From: Slackia exigua ATCC 700122
GTDB lineage: Bacteria > Actinomycetota > Coriobacteriia > Coriobacteriales > Eggerthellaceae
Reading direction: 5' to 3'
NCBI RefSeq assembly: GCF_000162875.1
Contig: NZ_GG700630.1
Coordinates: 760,015 to 824,014, forward strand
Length of the DNA: 64,000 nucleotides
The notes under the pieces were generated by a model. The model did no database searches and was not told where the DNA came from. It saw only the letters and a list, made by a program, of their open reading frames with translations. The stretch's first letter is position 1; the number at the start of each line of letters is the position of its first letter. Below, one piece after another: positions 45,461 to 56,274 of this stretch. Made by a program: the position numbers and the translations under genes.

Positions 45461-48109
45461 TTACCTGCCTTTCCTGCGGTAATGATGATTCGAGGTGCGC
45501 GAGGCGCCCTTGGAGGAAGACGTCTTGCCGGACGAGGCCTTCTTCGACCCTGCGCGCTTCGAGGGCGCGTCGGATCCGGCCGTTCCGGCCGCCTCGGTCG
45601 CGACAGCGCCGGACACAGGCGCGCCTTCGGTCGCAGCGGCAGGCGCCGCGACGTTCACGGCCGCCGCGATCTTCGCCGCCTCTTCGGGAAGACGGTTGAG
45701 CACGAAACGCTGGACCTCGTCGCCATGCTTCTTGCGCAGGCGTGCGAAGCGCTCTTCGGTCGTCTTCCAGACGGCATACAGCGGCGTGGCGATCGCATAG
45801 GACGAATACGCGCCGGCGACCAGGCCGATCGTCATGGCGAGCGCGAAGTCTTTCAGCGTCTCGCCGCCGAAGAGGAGCATCGCGACGACGGGGATGAGCG
45901 AGGTGATCGATGTGTTCATCGAACGCATCAGGACCTCGTTGATCGAATGGTTCGCCATGGACATGAAGGTGCACTTGATGGATTCGTCCTTCATGTTCTC
46001 GTTGATGCGGTGGAACACGACCACCGTGTCGTAGAGCGAATAGCCCAGGATCGTCAGGATGGCCGCAATGGTATTCGGCGTGACCTCGCGCCCGAGCAGG
46101 GCGTAGATGCCGAACACGAGGATCAGGTCGTGCAGCAGCGCCACGACGGCGGTGACGCCCATCTTGTAGTCGCGGAAGCGCAGCGAGATGTAGATGATGA
46201 TGAGCACGAGCGAAACCAGGAAGGCGAGCACCGAGGCCTTGATGACCGACGTGCCCCAGTCAGGACCGATGGTCGTGACCTCGAAGCTGTCGGTCGACCA
46301 GCCGAACGAGCCGGCGACCTGGTTGGCGACGGCCGTGGCATCCTCGGCCGACGTGGTGGTGGTGCGCACGAGGAAGCCTTCGGCGCCATCGGCGGATGTC
46401 GTCTGGATGACGGCATCGCCCTCGCCCGCATCGGCGAACGCGTCGCGCAGCTGCTCGGTGGTCACGTCGCCCGTGTCATGGAACGAAACCGAGGTGCCGC
46501 CCACGAATTCGATGCCGAATTCGATGCCGCGGATGCCGATGAGGCCCACGACCGCCACGATGGCGACGGCTGCAAGCGCGAGCGTGACCTTGCGGTACTT
46601 GAGAATCGCGAAGTCGCGCTTGATGAAGCGGCCGGGAATCTTATACCCCTCGGGCGCAACGGAGGACCCTTCGAAATACGGAGCCGCGTTCTCGCAGTCC
46701 TTCACGCCCCAGAAGCCCGGATGGCGCGCGATGAGGCGCGGCGCGAGCAGACGGATGATAGGCGCCTTGAACAGCAGCATCATGACGATGTCGCAGAAGA
46801 TGCCGAGCGCGAGCGTCAACCCGAAGCCCTTGACCGACGCGGAAGCCAGGAAGAACAGCGTGAGCGCGGACACGAGCGTGACGAGGTCGGCGTCGATCGA
46901 GGTCAGAATGCCGTGACGCACGCCGGTCATGGATGCGGCGCGCACGCTTCTGCCCATGCGGATCTCTTCGCGGAACCGCTCCAGCGTAAGGATCGACGAG
47001 TCGGCGGCCATGCCGATGGTGAGCACGATGCCCGCGATGCCGGCCAGCGACAGCGAGAACAGGCCGAGACGCGAAAGCCCCGCGAGAATACCCAGGTAGA
47101 GCGCTGCGAACACGAGCATGGCGGCAGCGGTGATGAAGCCGAGCCCGCGATAGAACACAAGGAGGTACAGCATGACGAGCAGCAGGCCGACGGCGGCGAC
47201 GAGCACGCCGGAATGCAGGGCGTCCTGACCGAGGGTCGGGCCGACGGTCTGCGCCTGCTCGAATTCGAAATCGATGGGCAGCGAGCCGGACTCGAGCACG
47301 GTCTGCAGCGACTTCGCCTCGTCGAGCGTGTAGTTGCCGGTGATGGACACCCTGCCGTCGGGAATCGCCGACTGGACGGCCGGCGCGCTCTGCACCACGC
47401 CGTCGAGGATGATGACGATCTTGCCCTTGGTGGGCGCGAGGTCGGTGGACGCCTCGGCGAAGGCCTTGCCGCCTTCGCTGTTCAAAGCGAGGTTGACCGC
47501 ATAGTCCGCAGACGTTTCGCTTGCGCGGTCGACCGTGATGCGCTCGATGTCGTCGCCCGTGACGATGGGCGTGTAGGTGCCCGGCTCGACGGTCATGCCC
47601 GCAAGCTCGCTTTCGCCGGTCGGCAGCGTGGTGCCGTACGCGTCGGTCGCGGTCTTCTGCGTCATGTATTCGCCGGCATCGATCTTCTTGGCCACATCGG
47701 CGTCGGTGAAGGAGTCGAGGCGCGCGAACTCAAGCTTGCCGGTCTTGCCGATCGTGTTGAGCGCCTCCTGGGTGTCGGAGATGCCCGGGATCTGCACGAG
47801 GATCTGGTTATCGCCCTGAAGCTGGACGACCGCCTCGGACGCGCCGAGGGCGTTCACGCGGCTTTCGATGATGGAACGCGACTTCTCCATATCGTCCGAC
47901 GAGACATCGGAGCCATCGGTGCTGTTCGCGCTCAAGACGACCGACAGGCCGCCCTGGATGTCGAGGCCTTGGTTGATGCGGTCTTGGGGCGGCATGAACA
48001 GGAAGATGGAGCCGAGGACCAGAACGATCGTGGCGATGAGCAGCCATAGGTTGCGACGGGCGGGAGCGCTTTGGGCGCTGCGGTTCTTCGACGATGAGAT
48101 ATCGCTCAT
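45461..48109 (-). CDS. secDF: Fused protein-export membrane protein SecDF
   Basis: Single-chain SecD-SecF of 882 residues that uses the proton gradient to assist Sec export. SecD motifs: INQGLDIQGG near residue 50 and GMAADSSILTLERFREEIR; SecF motifs: FVGGTSVSFHD and GYSLYDTVVVFHRINENM. Twelve membrane helices and two periplasmic domains fit SecDF. The last 70 residues are Ala/Ser/Lys-rich. ATG 48109 is preferred to a GTG 48 bases upstream; the ribosome site GAGGAG is 12 bases away, longer than usual. Confidence 0.94.
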   Translation of the reverse strand: MSDISSSKNRSAQSAPARRNLWLLIATIVLVLGSIFLFMPPQDRINQGLDIQGGLSVVLSANSTDGSDVSSDDMEKSRSIIESRVNALGASEAVVQLQGDNQILVQIPGISDTQEALNTIGKTGKLEFARLDSFTDADVAKKIDAGEYMTQKTATDAYGTTLPTGESELAGMTVEPGTYTPIVTGDDIERITVDRASETSADYAVNLALNSEGGKAFAEASTDLAPTKGKIVIILDGVVQSAPAVQSAIPDGRVSITGNYTLDEAKSLQTVLESGSLPIDFEFEQAQTVGPTLGQDALHSGVLVAAVGLLLVMLYLLVFYRGLGFITAAAMLVFAALYLGILAGLSRLGLFSLSLAGIAGIVLTIGMAADSSILTLERFREEIRMGRSVRAASMTGVRHGILTSIDADLVTLVSALTLFFLASASVKGFGLTLALGIFCDIVMMLLFKAPIIRLLAPRLIARHPGFWGVKDCENAAPYFEGSSVAPEGYKIPGRFIKRDFAILKYRKVTLALAAVAIVAVVGLIGIRGIEFGIEFVGGTSVSFHDTGDVTTEQLRDAFADAGEGDAVIQTTSADGAEGFLVRTTTTSAEDATAVANQVAGSFGWSTDSFEVTTIGPDWGTSVIKASVLAFLVSLVLIIIYISLRFRDYKMGVTAVVALLHDLILVFGIYALLGREVTPNTIAAILTILGYSLYDTVVVFHRINENMKDESIKCTFMSMANHSINEVLMRSMNTSITSLIPVVAMLLFGGETLKDFALAMTIGLVAGAYSSYAIATPLYAVWKTTEERFARLRKKHGDEVQRFVLNRLPEEAAKIAAAVNVAAPAAATEGAPVSGAVATEAAGTAGSDAPSKRAGSKKASSGKTSSSKGASRTSNHHYRRKGR

Positions 48110-48290
48110 ATCTGCTTCTAACTCCTCGCTATGAGCTGTGAGACGGTTTCCCTGCACGCCGCGATCGAAAAACCGCGGCGAACTTTACGAGTATACCAGT
48201 AAAAAACGATGTGCCGCCCGACCCTCGGCAGCCATTCGCTGCTGAACCGACGGCCGTTCGCGGCCGCCCGCCGACTGGTGCGCGATCGGA

Positions 48291-49538
<1,248 letters not shown>

Positions 49539-50618
49539 CTAGATGAACAGCATGGCATCGCCGAACGACAGCATGCGGTAGCCGGATTCGATGGCGTGCC
49601 GATAGGCCGCACGCACGTTTTCGCACGTGGAAAAGGCGCTGACCAGCATCATGAGCGTGGAGCGCGGCACGTGGAAGTTCGTGATGAGGCCGTCCACGAC
49701 GCCGAATTCGAAGCCGGGAAGAATATAGAGAGACGTCGCCTCATGGTCGCGCGCGTGCAGGCGGCCCGTCTCGCGGTCAAATGCGCTTTCGAGCGACCGG
49801 ACGCTCGTCGTGCCCACGGCGAAGACGCGCCCGCCGCGCGCATGGCAGGCATCGCACGCATCCACGACCTCCTGCGATACCGTGTAATGCTCGGTGTGCA
49901 TCGTGTGCTGCGTCGGGTCGTCCTCGTCCACGATGCGGAAGGTGTCGAGCCCGACCTCGAGCTCGACGGTCTTCCATGCGACGCCCTTGGCGCGCAGGCG
50001 TTCGATGAGCTCGGGCGTGAAGTGGAGCCCGGCCGTCGGGGCGGCGGCGCTCTTCTCGTCGTGGGAATAGACGGTCTGGTACATCTCCTCGTCGCCGGCG
50101 TAGTGCTTGATGTAGGGCGGCAACGGCGTGCGCCCGACGGCATGCAGCGCCTCGTCGAGCGAGGGGCGTTCGGTGGAGAGGCGCGCGATGCGCTCCCCCT
50201 TGCCGCCTTCCAAGCCCCAGTCGATGATCTCGGCGGAAAGCGCCACGGCCCCTTCGCCGTCGACGAAATCCACGATGGCGCCCGGCTTCAGGCGTTTGCC
50301 GGGACGCACGAGCACGTCCCATACGGCCGATGCGTCGGCCTTGGGCTCCACGTCGAAGCGCTCGCGCAGAAGGAAGACCTCGGCTTCGCCGCCCGTCGTG
50401 CGCTTGTGTCCCAGAAGGCGCGCCGGCATGACGCGCGTGCTATTGGCGACCAGCAGGTCGCCGGGGTTCAGATAGCCTTCGATATCGCGGAAGATGCGGT
50501 CGGCGAGCGCGCCGGTCTCGCGGTCCATGACCAGCAGCCTGCAGGCGTCGCGCACGGGCGCGGGTTCCTGCGCGATGCAGCGTTCAGGCAGGTCGTAATC
50601 GAAATCATCGGTTCGCAT
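49539..50618 (-). CDS. queA: S-adenosylmethionine:tRNA ribosyltransferase-isomerase
   Basis: QueA (359 residues) converts preQ1 in tRNA to epoxyqueuosine. N-terminus DYDLPERCIAQEPAPVRDACRLLV, the NSTRVMPARLLG and KSAAAPTAGLHFTPEL motifs, and the closing RSTLMMLVSAF are diagnostic. Its start overlaps the queH end by 14 bases. Confidence 0.96.
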   Translation of the reverse strand: MRTDDFDYDLPERCIAQEPAPVRDACRLLVMDRETGALADRIFRDIEGYLNPGDLLVANSTRVMPARLLGHKRTTGGEAEVFLLRERFDVEPKADASAVWDVLVRPGKRLKPGAIVDFVDGEGAVALSAEIIDWGLEGGKGERIARLSTERPSLDEALHAVGRTPLPPYIKHYAGDEEMYQTVYSHDEKSAAAPTAGLHFTPELIERLRAKGVAWKTVELEVGLDTFRIVDEDDPTQHTMHTEHYTVSQEVVDACDACHARGGRVFAVGTTSVRSLESAFDRETGRLHARDHEATSLYILPGFEFGVVDGLITNFHVPRSTLMMLVSAFSTCENVRAAYRHAIESGYRMLSFGDAMLFI

Positions 50619-51330
50619 GCGTCTTCTTGTACTCCTTCAGCGCGGCCCTCTGGCGCGCGCGGCGCGAGGCGTATTCCTGCTTCTCCGCCCGCCTGGCCGC
50701 CAGCTCCCGTTCCTTCTGCGCCTTGATCGGCGCGAGGCGTATCTCGCGCTCGGCCTTCGCGCGGGCGCGCTCCGCCGCGCGCATGGCGCGTTCGTCGTCG
50801 GCCTCCACCTTGGAAAAGCCGCAGCCGCAGTAGTCCTGGCGATACATGCCCATCTCGCGGCTGCGGCGCGTGGCCTCCGCGTAGTTCTCGCGATAGTCGT
50901 GGAACACCGGCGCGAGTCCGTGCGCAGCGCACACATCGGCGAGCTCTTCGCCGATGACGGTCGTGTATTGGTACGGGCTCACGGTCAGCGTGGTGGCGAG
51001 CCCGTCGAATCCGTGCGCGGCCGCATAGGCGGCGGCTTCTTCCAGGCGCAGCCGATAGCAGGCGCGGCAGCGGTCGGGACGCGTTTCGGAGCTCGGGCCG
51101 TACGATCCGACGCGCGTCGCCCACGCATGCGCGTCGTAGACGCCTTCGATGACTTCGATTCCCTGATCCCGCGCGAATGCGAGCAACGTCTCCAACCGAT
51201 GGTCGTATTCGGTTTTCGGCTGGATGTTGGAATTCATGTACGCGATGGAGATCTTATGCCCCTCTTCGAGGAGCAGACGCAGGGGCTCGAGAGTGCAGGG
51301 GCCGCAGCATGCATGCAGAAGAAGCTTCAT
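50605..51330 (-). CDS. queH: Epoxyqueuosine reductase QueH
   Basis: QueH (241 residues) performs the last reduction of epoxyqueuosine and is the non-homologous replacement for QueG. HACCGPCTLEPL near the N-terminus, RPDRCRACYRLRL and QDYCGCGFS carry the conserved cysteines for the Fe-S and metal sites. The last 60 residues are Lys/Arg/Glu-rich helix. With queA and tgt it completes the tRNA steps of queuosine formation. Confidence 0.93.
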   Translation of the reverse strand: MKLLLHACCGPCTLEPLRLLLEEGHKISIAYMNSNIQPKTEYDHRLETLLAFARDQGIEVIEGVYDAHAWATRVGSYGPSSETRPDRCRACYRLRLEEAAAYAAAHGFDGLATTLTVSPYQYTTVIGEELADVCAAHGLAPVFHDYRENYAEATRRSREMGMYRQDYCGCGFSKVEADDERAMRAAERARAKAEREIRLAPIKAQKERELAARRAEKQEYASRRARQRAALKEYKKTHANR

Positions 51331-51631
51331 GACCTGGCCTCGCCTTCCTGATTCGAATCTGTGGATGCCGCAATGGGCGGTTTTGCGTTTCTTCCCCGCG
51401 ATCGCACGGGCGCGCCCCGCCTGTCCGAGAGACGGCCGTCGCCATGCCTCGATTCAGCTTTTCGCAGGTCGTCTTCGCCCGCTCAACCTGAATATGGTAT
51501 CACGCGATACGGGACGGCCGACACCTTCGCGCACACATCTAGAGAATTGCCGCACATGGATGCATGGCGGGTGCGGCATCCGGCGAGGAGTCCTATGCTC
51601 GAGAAAACGATGGGCACGAGATTGGATGCAT
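51331..51631. other. Divergent intergenic region
   Basis: Between queH and the HAD gene. Contains a small palindrome GTATC-ACGC-GATAC at about 51498; no gene or clear promoter is visible. Confidence 0.4.
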
Positions 51632-52540
51632 ATGAACGACATCGCGAGAGAACAAGCCACGGTTTCCGCGGCACCTACGGCACCTGCGGCTTCTGCGGCT
51701 TCGAATGCTACCCCTGCAGCTTCTGTCCACTCGAATCCTGTGCATGCACCCTCCGCCTCTGCGAGCGCGGACTGCACGAGTCCGACCCGGTCGACCTCGA
51801 CCTATTCGACGGTCTTCTTCGACTTGGATGGAACGCTGCTCCCGATGGAGCTCGACGAATTCCTCGGCGGATACGCCCAAGCCTTGGACGCGTTTTTCGA
51901 GCGCAAGGGACTTGATGCGAAATCGCTGGTCGAAGATATATTCGCGTCGACGGGCGACATGGGGCGTTCGGGGACGGACGTGCTGAACGCCGATGCGTTC
52001 TGGAAGGCGTTCGAGGCCCGCGGGCACGCACGCGTGGATTTCGAACCGCTGCTCGAGGAATACTACCTGCATGGATTCGACGCCCTAGGTGCGAACGTCG
52101 CGCCGAACCCGCGTATCGTCGCCGCCGTGAAAACCTTGAAAGACAAGGGCTATCGCCTGGCCGTCACGACGATGCCGCTCTTTCCGCTGCCGGCCGTCGA
52201 AGCCCGCGTGAGGTGGGCGGGGCTTGATCCCGACGACTTCGGGTTCATGACGACCTACGACACGGCGCACGCCGTGAAGCCGCAGCTCGCGTTCTACGCC
52301 GAGGCGCTCGAACGCGCCGGCGCCCAAGCGCGCGAGGTGCTCATGGTCGGCAATAACACGCTTGAAGACGGCATTGCGACGAAGCTTGGATGCGATCTGT
52401 TCCTCATCGAGGATTTCCTGATCGAACGCGAGGGTGGCGTGCGCCTCGACGACGTGAAGCACGGGTCGTCCGCCGACTTCCTGGCCTTCTGCGAGCGCTT
52501 GGGCGAAGCGAAGCGGTCGTACCACTCGCTTGATGCGTGA
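51632..52540 (+). CDS. HAD-superfamily hydrolase with low-complexity N-terminus
   Basis: Phosphatase-type HAD protein of 302 residues. Motif I FFDLDGTLLP (about 62-71), motif II VTTMPLFP (Thr in the serine place), Lys in HAVKPQLAFY and MVGNNTLEDG as motif IV are seen. The first 55 residues are Ala/Ser/Pro/Thr-rich (TAPAASAASNAT) and not part of the fold. Start is uncertain: ATG 51632 or 51626, both with weak ribosome sites. Substrate unknown; single gene on the plus strand. Confidence 0.83.
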   Translation: MNDIAREQATVSAAPTAPAASAASNATPAASVHSNPVHAPSASASADCTSPTRSTSTYSTVFFDLDGTLLPMELDEFLGGYAQALDAFFERKGLDAKSLVEDIFASTGDMGRSGTDVLNADAFWKAFEARGHARVDFEPLLEEYYLHGFDALGANVAPNPRIVAAVKTLKDKGYRLAVTTMPLFPLPAVEARVRWAGLDPDDFGFMTTYDTAHAVKPQLAFYAEALERAGAQAREVLMVGNNTLEDGIATKLGCDLFLIEDFLIEREGGVRLDDVKHGSSADFLAFCERLGEAKRSYHSLDA

Positions 52541-52592
52541 TATGTGCCCTGATGCAAGCGCGGACAATAGGCATCTATCGATTTCAGTCCCG

Positions 52593-52633
52593 AAAAACGG
52601 GAATGCCGCCCCAGGACGTCCGGGACGACATTC
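52593..52633 (-). terminator. Terminator after the cold-shock gene
   Basis: Arms 52601-52612 and 52622-52633 form a 12-bp stem (with G-U pairs) and the minus-strand TTTTT follows at 52593-52597. About 55 bases after the cold-shock stop; it also lies just past the converging HAD gene. Confidence 0.65.
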
Positions 52634-52687
52634 CTGATCGGCGGCGTGTGCCGTCGATCAACATCTATGATGGTCGCGTAAGAAGAC

Positions 52688-52891
52688 TTACAGAGGAGAG
52701 ACGTTGCTCGCCTGGAGCTTGCCGTTAGAGCCGGTCGTGACCTCGAACTGAACGCGAGCGCCCTCTTCGAGGGTCTTGTAACCGTCCATCTTGATCTCAG
52801 AGAAATGAACGAAGAGATCTTCGCCATCCGCCTGAGAGATGAACCCGTAGCCCTTCTCGGGGCTGAACCATTTGACGGTACCTTCTGCCAT
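52688..52891 (-). CDS. Cold shock domain protein
   Basis: CspA-type RNA chaperone of 67 residues. RNP1 KGYGFISQ and RNP2 LFVHFSEI are intact, with EGTVKWFSPEKG at the N-terminus. Start 52891 has AGAGG upstream. A long untranslated leader precedes it, as is common for cold-shock genes. Confidence 0.95.
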   Translation of the reverse strand: MAEGTVKWFSPEKGYGFISQADGEDLFVHFSEIKMDGYKTLEEGARVQFEVTTGSNGKLQASNVSPL

Positions 52892-53054
52892 CTTCGGCCT
52901 CTTTCTCTTCCCGTCTCCGAGAAGCATTCAATGTGGCTTGACGCCATTCTTACCTCTACGCCGCCACACAAGAGATGCCTCAAAGCGACCACATGCTGCA
53001 ACGGACGTCTATACGGATTCGATTATCCTTGAAGACCTCGCGCAATCCAGCGAT

Positions 53055-53078
53055 GCGGATGACGAAAGGCTCATCCGC
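53055..53078 (-). promoter_or_regulatory. Stem-loop in the cold-shock leader
   Basis: Perfect arms GCGGATGA and TCATCCGC with an 8-base loop. A minus-strand TATAGT lies at about 53099, so transcription starting there would place this hairpin at the 5' end of a leader about 200 bases long before the cold-shock start. The remaining 52892-53215 gap has no gene. Confidence 0.4.
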
Positions 53079-53215
53079 GCTCGTAAGCGGCACTATGAAC
53101 TATACCCCAGTTTTCGCCGCGCACACGGGCGATATCGAGTCTGCAGGAAAGTTTTTCGTTCCGGACGATCGAATGGGGCATACGGGACGATGCGGCCTAC
53201 GGAAACGAGACGCGC

Positions 53216-53656
53216 CTATCTTTCGAGATCGGCTTCCTCGATGCCGTCGGCGCGGAGCATGTCGCGCATCTGAGATTCGAGATCTTCCACGGGCAGGGCC
53301 TCGTGATCGATGCGGTCGATATCGAAGGCGTCGGCCAAGGCGTCGGATTGCCGGCGACGAAGGTCGGCGATCGAACCCTTCCCGGCCTCGTCCAGATACG
53401 TCGCTTCAAGAGACAGTGACCGCACAAGGTATTCCACGACGCGCGGATCGGTGCCGGATACCGATGCGATCGAGGCGAAGCTCGTCGGTTCAAGCCCCAG
53501 CATCACGTTGGCATCCATGTCGATGGCTTCGGACATCGCATTCTCGAGCGCCTCGGCGGCTTCGTCGGGGCGGCGCTTGTTGCCCTCTTCCATGGCGCGC
53601 GTGACGGCCTGGAAGAACTGGATGAGCATGCGCATCAGGTAGTCTTGCTGAAGCAT
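53216..53656 (-). CDS. Conserved hypothetical helical protein, DUF6483-like
   Basis: A 146-residue all-helical protein starting [18 protein letters not shown], a beginning that recalls the DUF6483 family seen in Firmicutes and related bacteria (recollection, not proven). No catalytic motif is visible. Its ATG overlaps the ruvB stop by one base (TGATG), so it is translationally coupled to ruvB and may be SOS-controlled with the ruv genes. Confidence 0.65.
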   Translation of the reverse strand: MLQQDYLMRMLIQFFQAVTRAMEEGNKRRPDEAAEALENAMSEAIDMDANVMLGLEPTSFASIASVSGTDPRVVEYLVRSLSLEATYLDEAGKGSIADLRRRQSDALADAFDIDRIDHEALPVEDLESQMRDMLRADGIEEADLER

Positions 53657-54756
53657 CAGGACCTCTTGATTCCCATGTGCTCGTACGCGCGATCGGTGGC
53701 CAGACGGCCTTTGGGCGTACGAATGATCAGACCTTGCTGGATAAGGAACGGCTCGTAGACATCTTCCACCGTATCCTGATCCTCGGACAGGGCGGACGCC
53801 AACGTGGAAAGCCCCACGGCGCGGCCTCCGAACGAAACGCAGAGCAGTTCGAGGATGCGGTTGTCCAGAGCATCGAGCCCGAGGGAGTCGACCTCGAAGA
53901 AGCTTAAGGCCTGCGCCGCCACGTCTTCGTCGATGATGCCCGTCCCCCGTACCTGCGCCCAATCGCGCACTCGTTTGAGCAGGCGGTTCGCAAGTCGCGG
54001 CGTCCCTCGGCTGCGGCGGGCGATTTCAATGGCGCCGTCGGCGTCGATAGGGACGTCCAGAATACCGGCGGAGCGCGCGACGATATCGCTCAGCTCCTCG
54101 GGCGTGTAGTAGTTCAGGCGAAACGCGATGCCGAAACGATCGCGCAGCGGGCCCGTCAGAAGCCCGGTGCGCGTCGTGGCGCCGACAAGCGTGAAGCGCG
54201 GAAGATCCAGCCTGATGCTGCGGGCCGCAGGACCCTTCCCCACGACGATATCGAGCACGTAATCTTCAAGTGCGGGGTAGAGCACCTCTTCGACCTGGCG
54301 ATTCAGTCGATGGATCTCGTCGATGAAGAGCACATCGCCGTCTTCGAGGTTGGTGAGGATGGCCGCAAGATCCCCTGGACGGGCGATGGCAGGGCCGCTT
54401 GTCGTGCGGATATTGGCATCCAGCTCATTGGCGACCACGGTTGCAAGCGTCGTCTTGCCGAGGCCCGGAGGTCCGCTGAACAAGACATGATCCATGCATT
54501 CGCCCCGTTGGCGCGCAGCCTGGATAAGAATGGAAAGGCTTTCCTTGATGCGCGTCTGCCCCAGATAGTCGATCAGGCGCTTCGGGCGAAGAGAGCGGTC
54601 GAGGGCGAGGTCGTCTTCGGTCAGCTCAGGCGCGACGACGCGCGGACCGGAGACGGACGCGTCGGCGCGTGAAGCCGAGGAAGCGCCCTGGCCAGACGCC
54701 TCGAACAGCAGGCCCTCTATGCCTTCGGCGAATCCCCTGTCGTCCGATGCAACCAC
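53656..54756 (-). CDS. ruvB: Holliday junction branch migration ATPase RuvB
   Basis: AAA+ motor (366 residues) that drives branch migration with RuvA. Walker A GPPGLGKT (95-102), DEIH (146-149), sensor GATTRTGLL and the C-terminal winged helix with [17 protein letters not shown] are intact. About 45 extra residues precede the [11 protein letters not shown] core. GTG 54756 is used because GGAAGGG lies 8 bases upstream. A 279-base gap without a gene separates it from ruvA. Confidence 0.96.
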   Translation of the reverse strand: MVASDDRGFAEGIEGLLFEASGQGASSASRADASVSGPRVVAPELTEDDLALDRSLRPKRLIDYLGQTRIKESLSILIQAARQRGECMDHVLFSGPPGLGKTTLATVVANELDANIRTTSGPAIARPGDLAAILTNLEDGDVLFIDEIHRLNRQVEEVLYPALEDYVLDIVVGKGPAARSIRLDLPRFTLVGATTRTGLLTGPLRDRFGIAFRLNYYTPEELSDIVARSAGILDVPIDADGAIEIARRSRGTPRLANRLLKRVRDWAQVRGTGIIDEDVAAQALSFFEVDSLGLDALDNRILELLCVSFGGRAVGLSTLASALSEDQDTVEDVYEPFLIQQGLIIRTPKGRLATDRAYEHMGIKRS

Positions 54757-55035
54757 AGCGCGAACCCTTCCTCACCTTGTCCATCATCATCTATCCGCAC
54801 GGTACCCCGCATGGAGCGAGCGTCGCCGTCGCGCGGACCCGAAACCACGATTCGATCGAAACGAACCGCCGCCCGACGCTCTCCGAACGCCGCGCCGCAT
54901 GCGTCGGCGCGCCCAAGCGCCTCACACGATCGTCCAAGCAAAACCGATCTGCCGGAGCCTCGCGCCGCACGCTTCGATGCACCCAAGCGCCCAGGGCCCC
55001 GATGCCGAAAACCTCTGCGTTCGGGCGCCGATCGC

Positions 55036-55626
55036 CTAATCGCCCAGACGACGCAGCGCATATTGTAGCAAGGCGCTGTCCGTGACGAGCGTTTCCGGGG
55101 CATCCTTGAGCGCGACATCGGCCTCGGCGGACGTGAACCCCATGGCGAGCAGGGCTTCTTTCGCACCTTGCAAACGGGCCGCCTGCTCTCCGGCCTTCGT
55201 CGAGAACAGGTCGTCCACCGACGCATCGGCAAGGGAGCCCTTCAGCTCCAGAATGATGCGCTGGGCCATCTTCTTCCCGATTCCAGGAACTTTGGACACG
55301 GCCGCCGCATCTCCGGAAAGCACCGCGGCGATGAATTCCGAGGCCTTGAACGTGGAAAGAGCCGCCAGCGCGATCTTGGGGCCGACGCTTGAGACCCCGA
55401 TGAGCTTTTCGAAGAGCGATTTGGATTCCAGGGACAGGAAACCGTAGAGCGTCATGGCGTCTTCACGCACGGCGAAATACGTATGGATGAGCACGCGCTC
55501 CCCCGTCGGAGGCAGACGGGAAAGATCGTTCGCGGACATGCCGACCGCGAACCCCACGCCTCCCACATCGACGAAGGCGGTGCTCTGGTTCTTTCCGGCG
55601 ACGACGCCGTTCAGGAATGCGATCAT
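55036..55626 (-). CDS. ruvA: Holliday junction DNA-binding protein RuvA
   Basis: RuvA (196 residues) has the N-terminal OB domain (MIAFLNGVVAGKN, VGGVGFAVGMSAND), two HhH motifs (LIGVSSVGPKIALAAL and VPGIGKKMAQRIILELK) and a C-terminal RuvB-binding domain. It overlaps ruvC by 4 bases (ATGA). Confidence 0.96.
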   Translation of the reverse strand: MIAFLNGVVAGKNQSTAFVDVGGVGFAVGMSANDLSRLPPTGERVLIHTYFAVREDAMTLYGFLSLESKSLFEKLIGVSSVGPKIALAALSTFKASEFIAAVLSGDAAAVSKVPGIGKKMAQRIILELKGSLADASVDDLFSTKAGEQAARLQGAKEALLAMGFTSAEADVALKDAPETLVTDSALLQYALRRLGD

Positions 55627-56138
55627 CGGAAACGACCCTTCTCAACGTAGGAAAGCTCATGCGTGACGAAGCAAATGGCCGCGGCAAGCGCATCGGCCGC
55701 ATGGTCGGGGCGGGGAGGCTCGGGCAATGAGAGCAGCTGTTGAACCATATATTCCACCTGGTCTTTCTCCGCGCTGCCTTCGCCCGTTACGGCCTTCTTG
55801 ATCTGCGAAGGAGAGAACTCCCCCACCTTCGCATCGAACCGCGCGACGGCCGCGAGCGCGGCGCCGCGCGCCTGCCCCGTGGCGAATGCGCTCTGCACAT
55901 TGGCGCCGAACCAGACCGTTTCGATACCGAGGCAGTTCGGTTCGTAGCGCTGCACGATAAGGGCCATCTGGTCGTATATCTTGCGAAGGCGCTGGGAGAG
56001 GTCGGTATTCGGCGACGTCGAGATGCAGCCGTACGCGAGGCAGGCGAGACGCCCGCCCGTCTGGCGAACGATCCCCCAGCCCGTGTTCGCAAGGCCCGGA
56101 TCTATCCCGAGAATCACGCGGGATGCGCAATCCGTCAC
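55623..56138 (-). CDS. ruvC: Crossover junction endodeoxyribonuclease RuvC
   Basis: RuvC (171 residues) resolves Holliday junctions. Catalytic acids: Asp13 in LGIDPG, Glu73 in GIETVWFG, Asp145/Asp149 (with His146) in RPDHAADALAAA. GTG 56138 is chosen because AAAGGAGG lies 7 bases upstream; a farther start would pass through the SOS box. First gene of ruvCAB. Confidence 0.94.
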   Translation of the reverse strand: MTDCASRVILGIDPGLANTGWGIVRQTGGRLACLAYGCISTSPNTDLSQRLRKIYDQMALIVQRYEPNCLGIETVWFGANVQSAFATGQARGAALAAVARFDAKVGEFSPSQIKKAVTGEGSAEKDQVEYMVQQLLSLPEPPRPDHAADALAAAICFVTHELSYVEKGRFR

Positions 56139-56167
56139 GAACAAGCCTCCTTTCTCCGAACGAATAT

Positions 56168-56181
56168 CAAACATTTGTTCG
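56168..56181 (-). promoter_or_regulatory. LexA (SOS) box of ruvCAB
   Basis: Minus-strand CGAACAAATGTTTG fits the Gram-positive LexA pattern CGAACNNNNGTTYG. It lies 30 bases before the ruvC start, with a -10-like TATAGC just upstream, so LexA binding would block transcription of ruvC-ruvA-ruvB and the coupled gene after ruvB. Confidence 0.75.
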
Positions 56182-56214
56182 CTATACTACCATACCGACG
56201 GCGAGCGCGCGCAC

Positions 56215-56247
56215 GAAAAAGCGGCGGACGATAGCTCGCCCGCCGCC
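56215..56247 (-). terminator. Terminator after yebC
   Basis: On the minus strand GCGGCGG and CCGCCGC arms are followed by TTTTTCG, 28 bases after the yebC stop, just upstream of the ruvC promoter. Confidence 0.8.
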
Positions 56248-56274
56248 TTGCGCCATATCGAATCTGCGCAGCCG

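Noticed and set aside
54757-55035. Possible gene between ruvB and ruvA
   Set aside because: Open frames there are short, lack ribosome sites and have shadow-like composition; no motif found.
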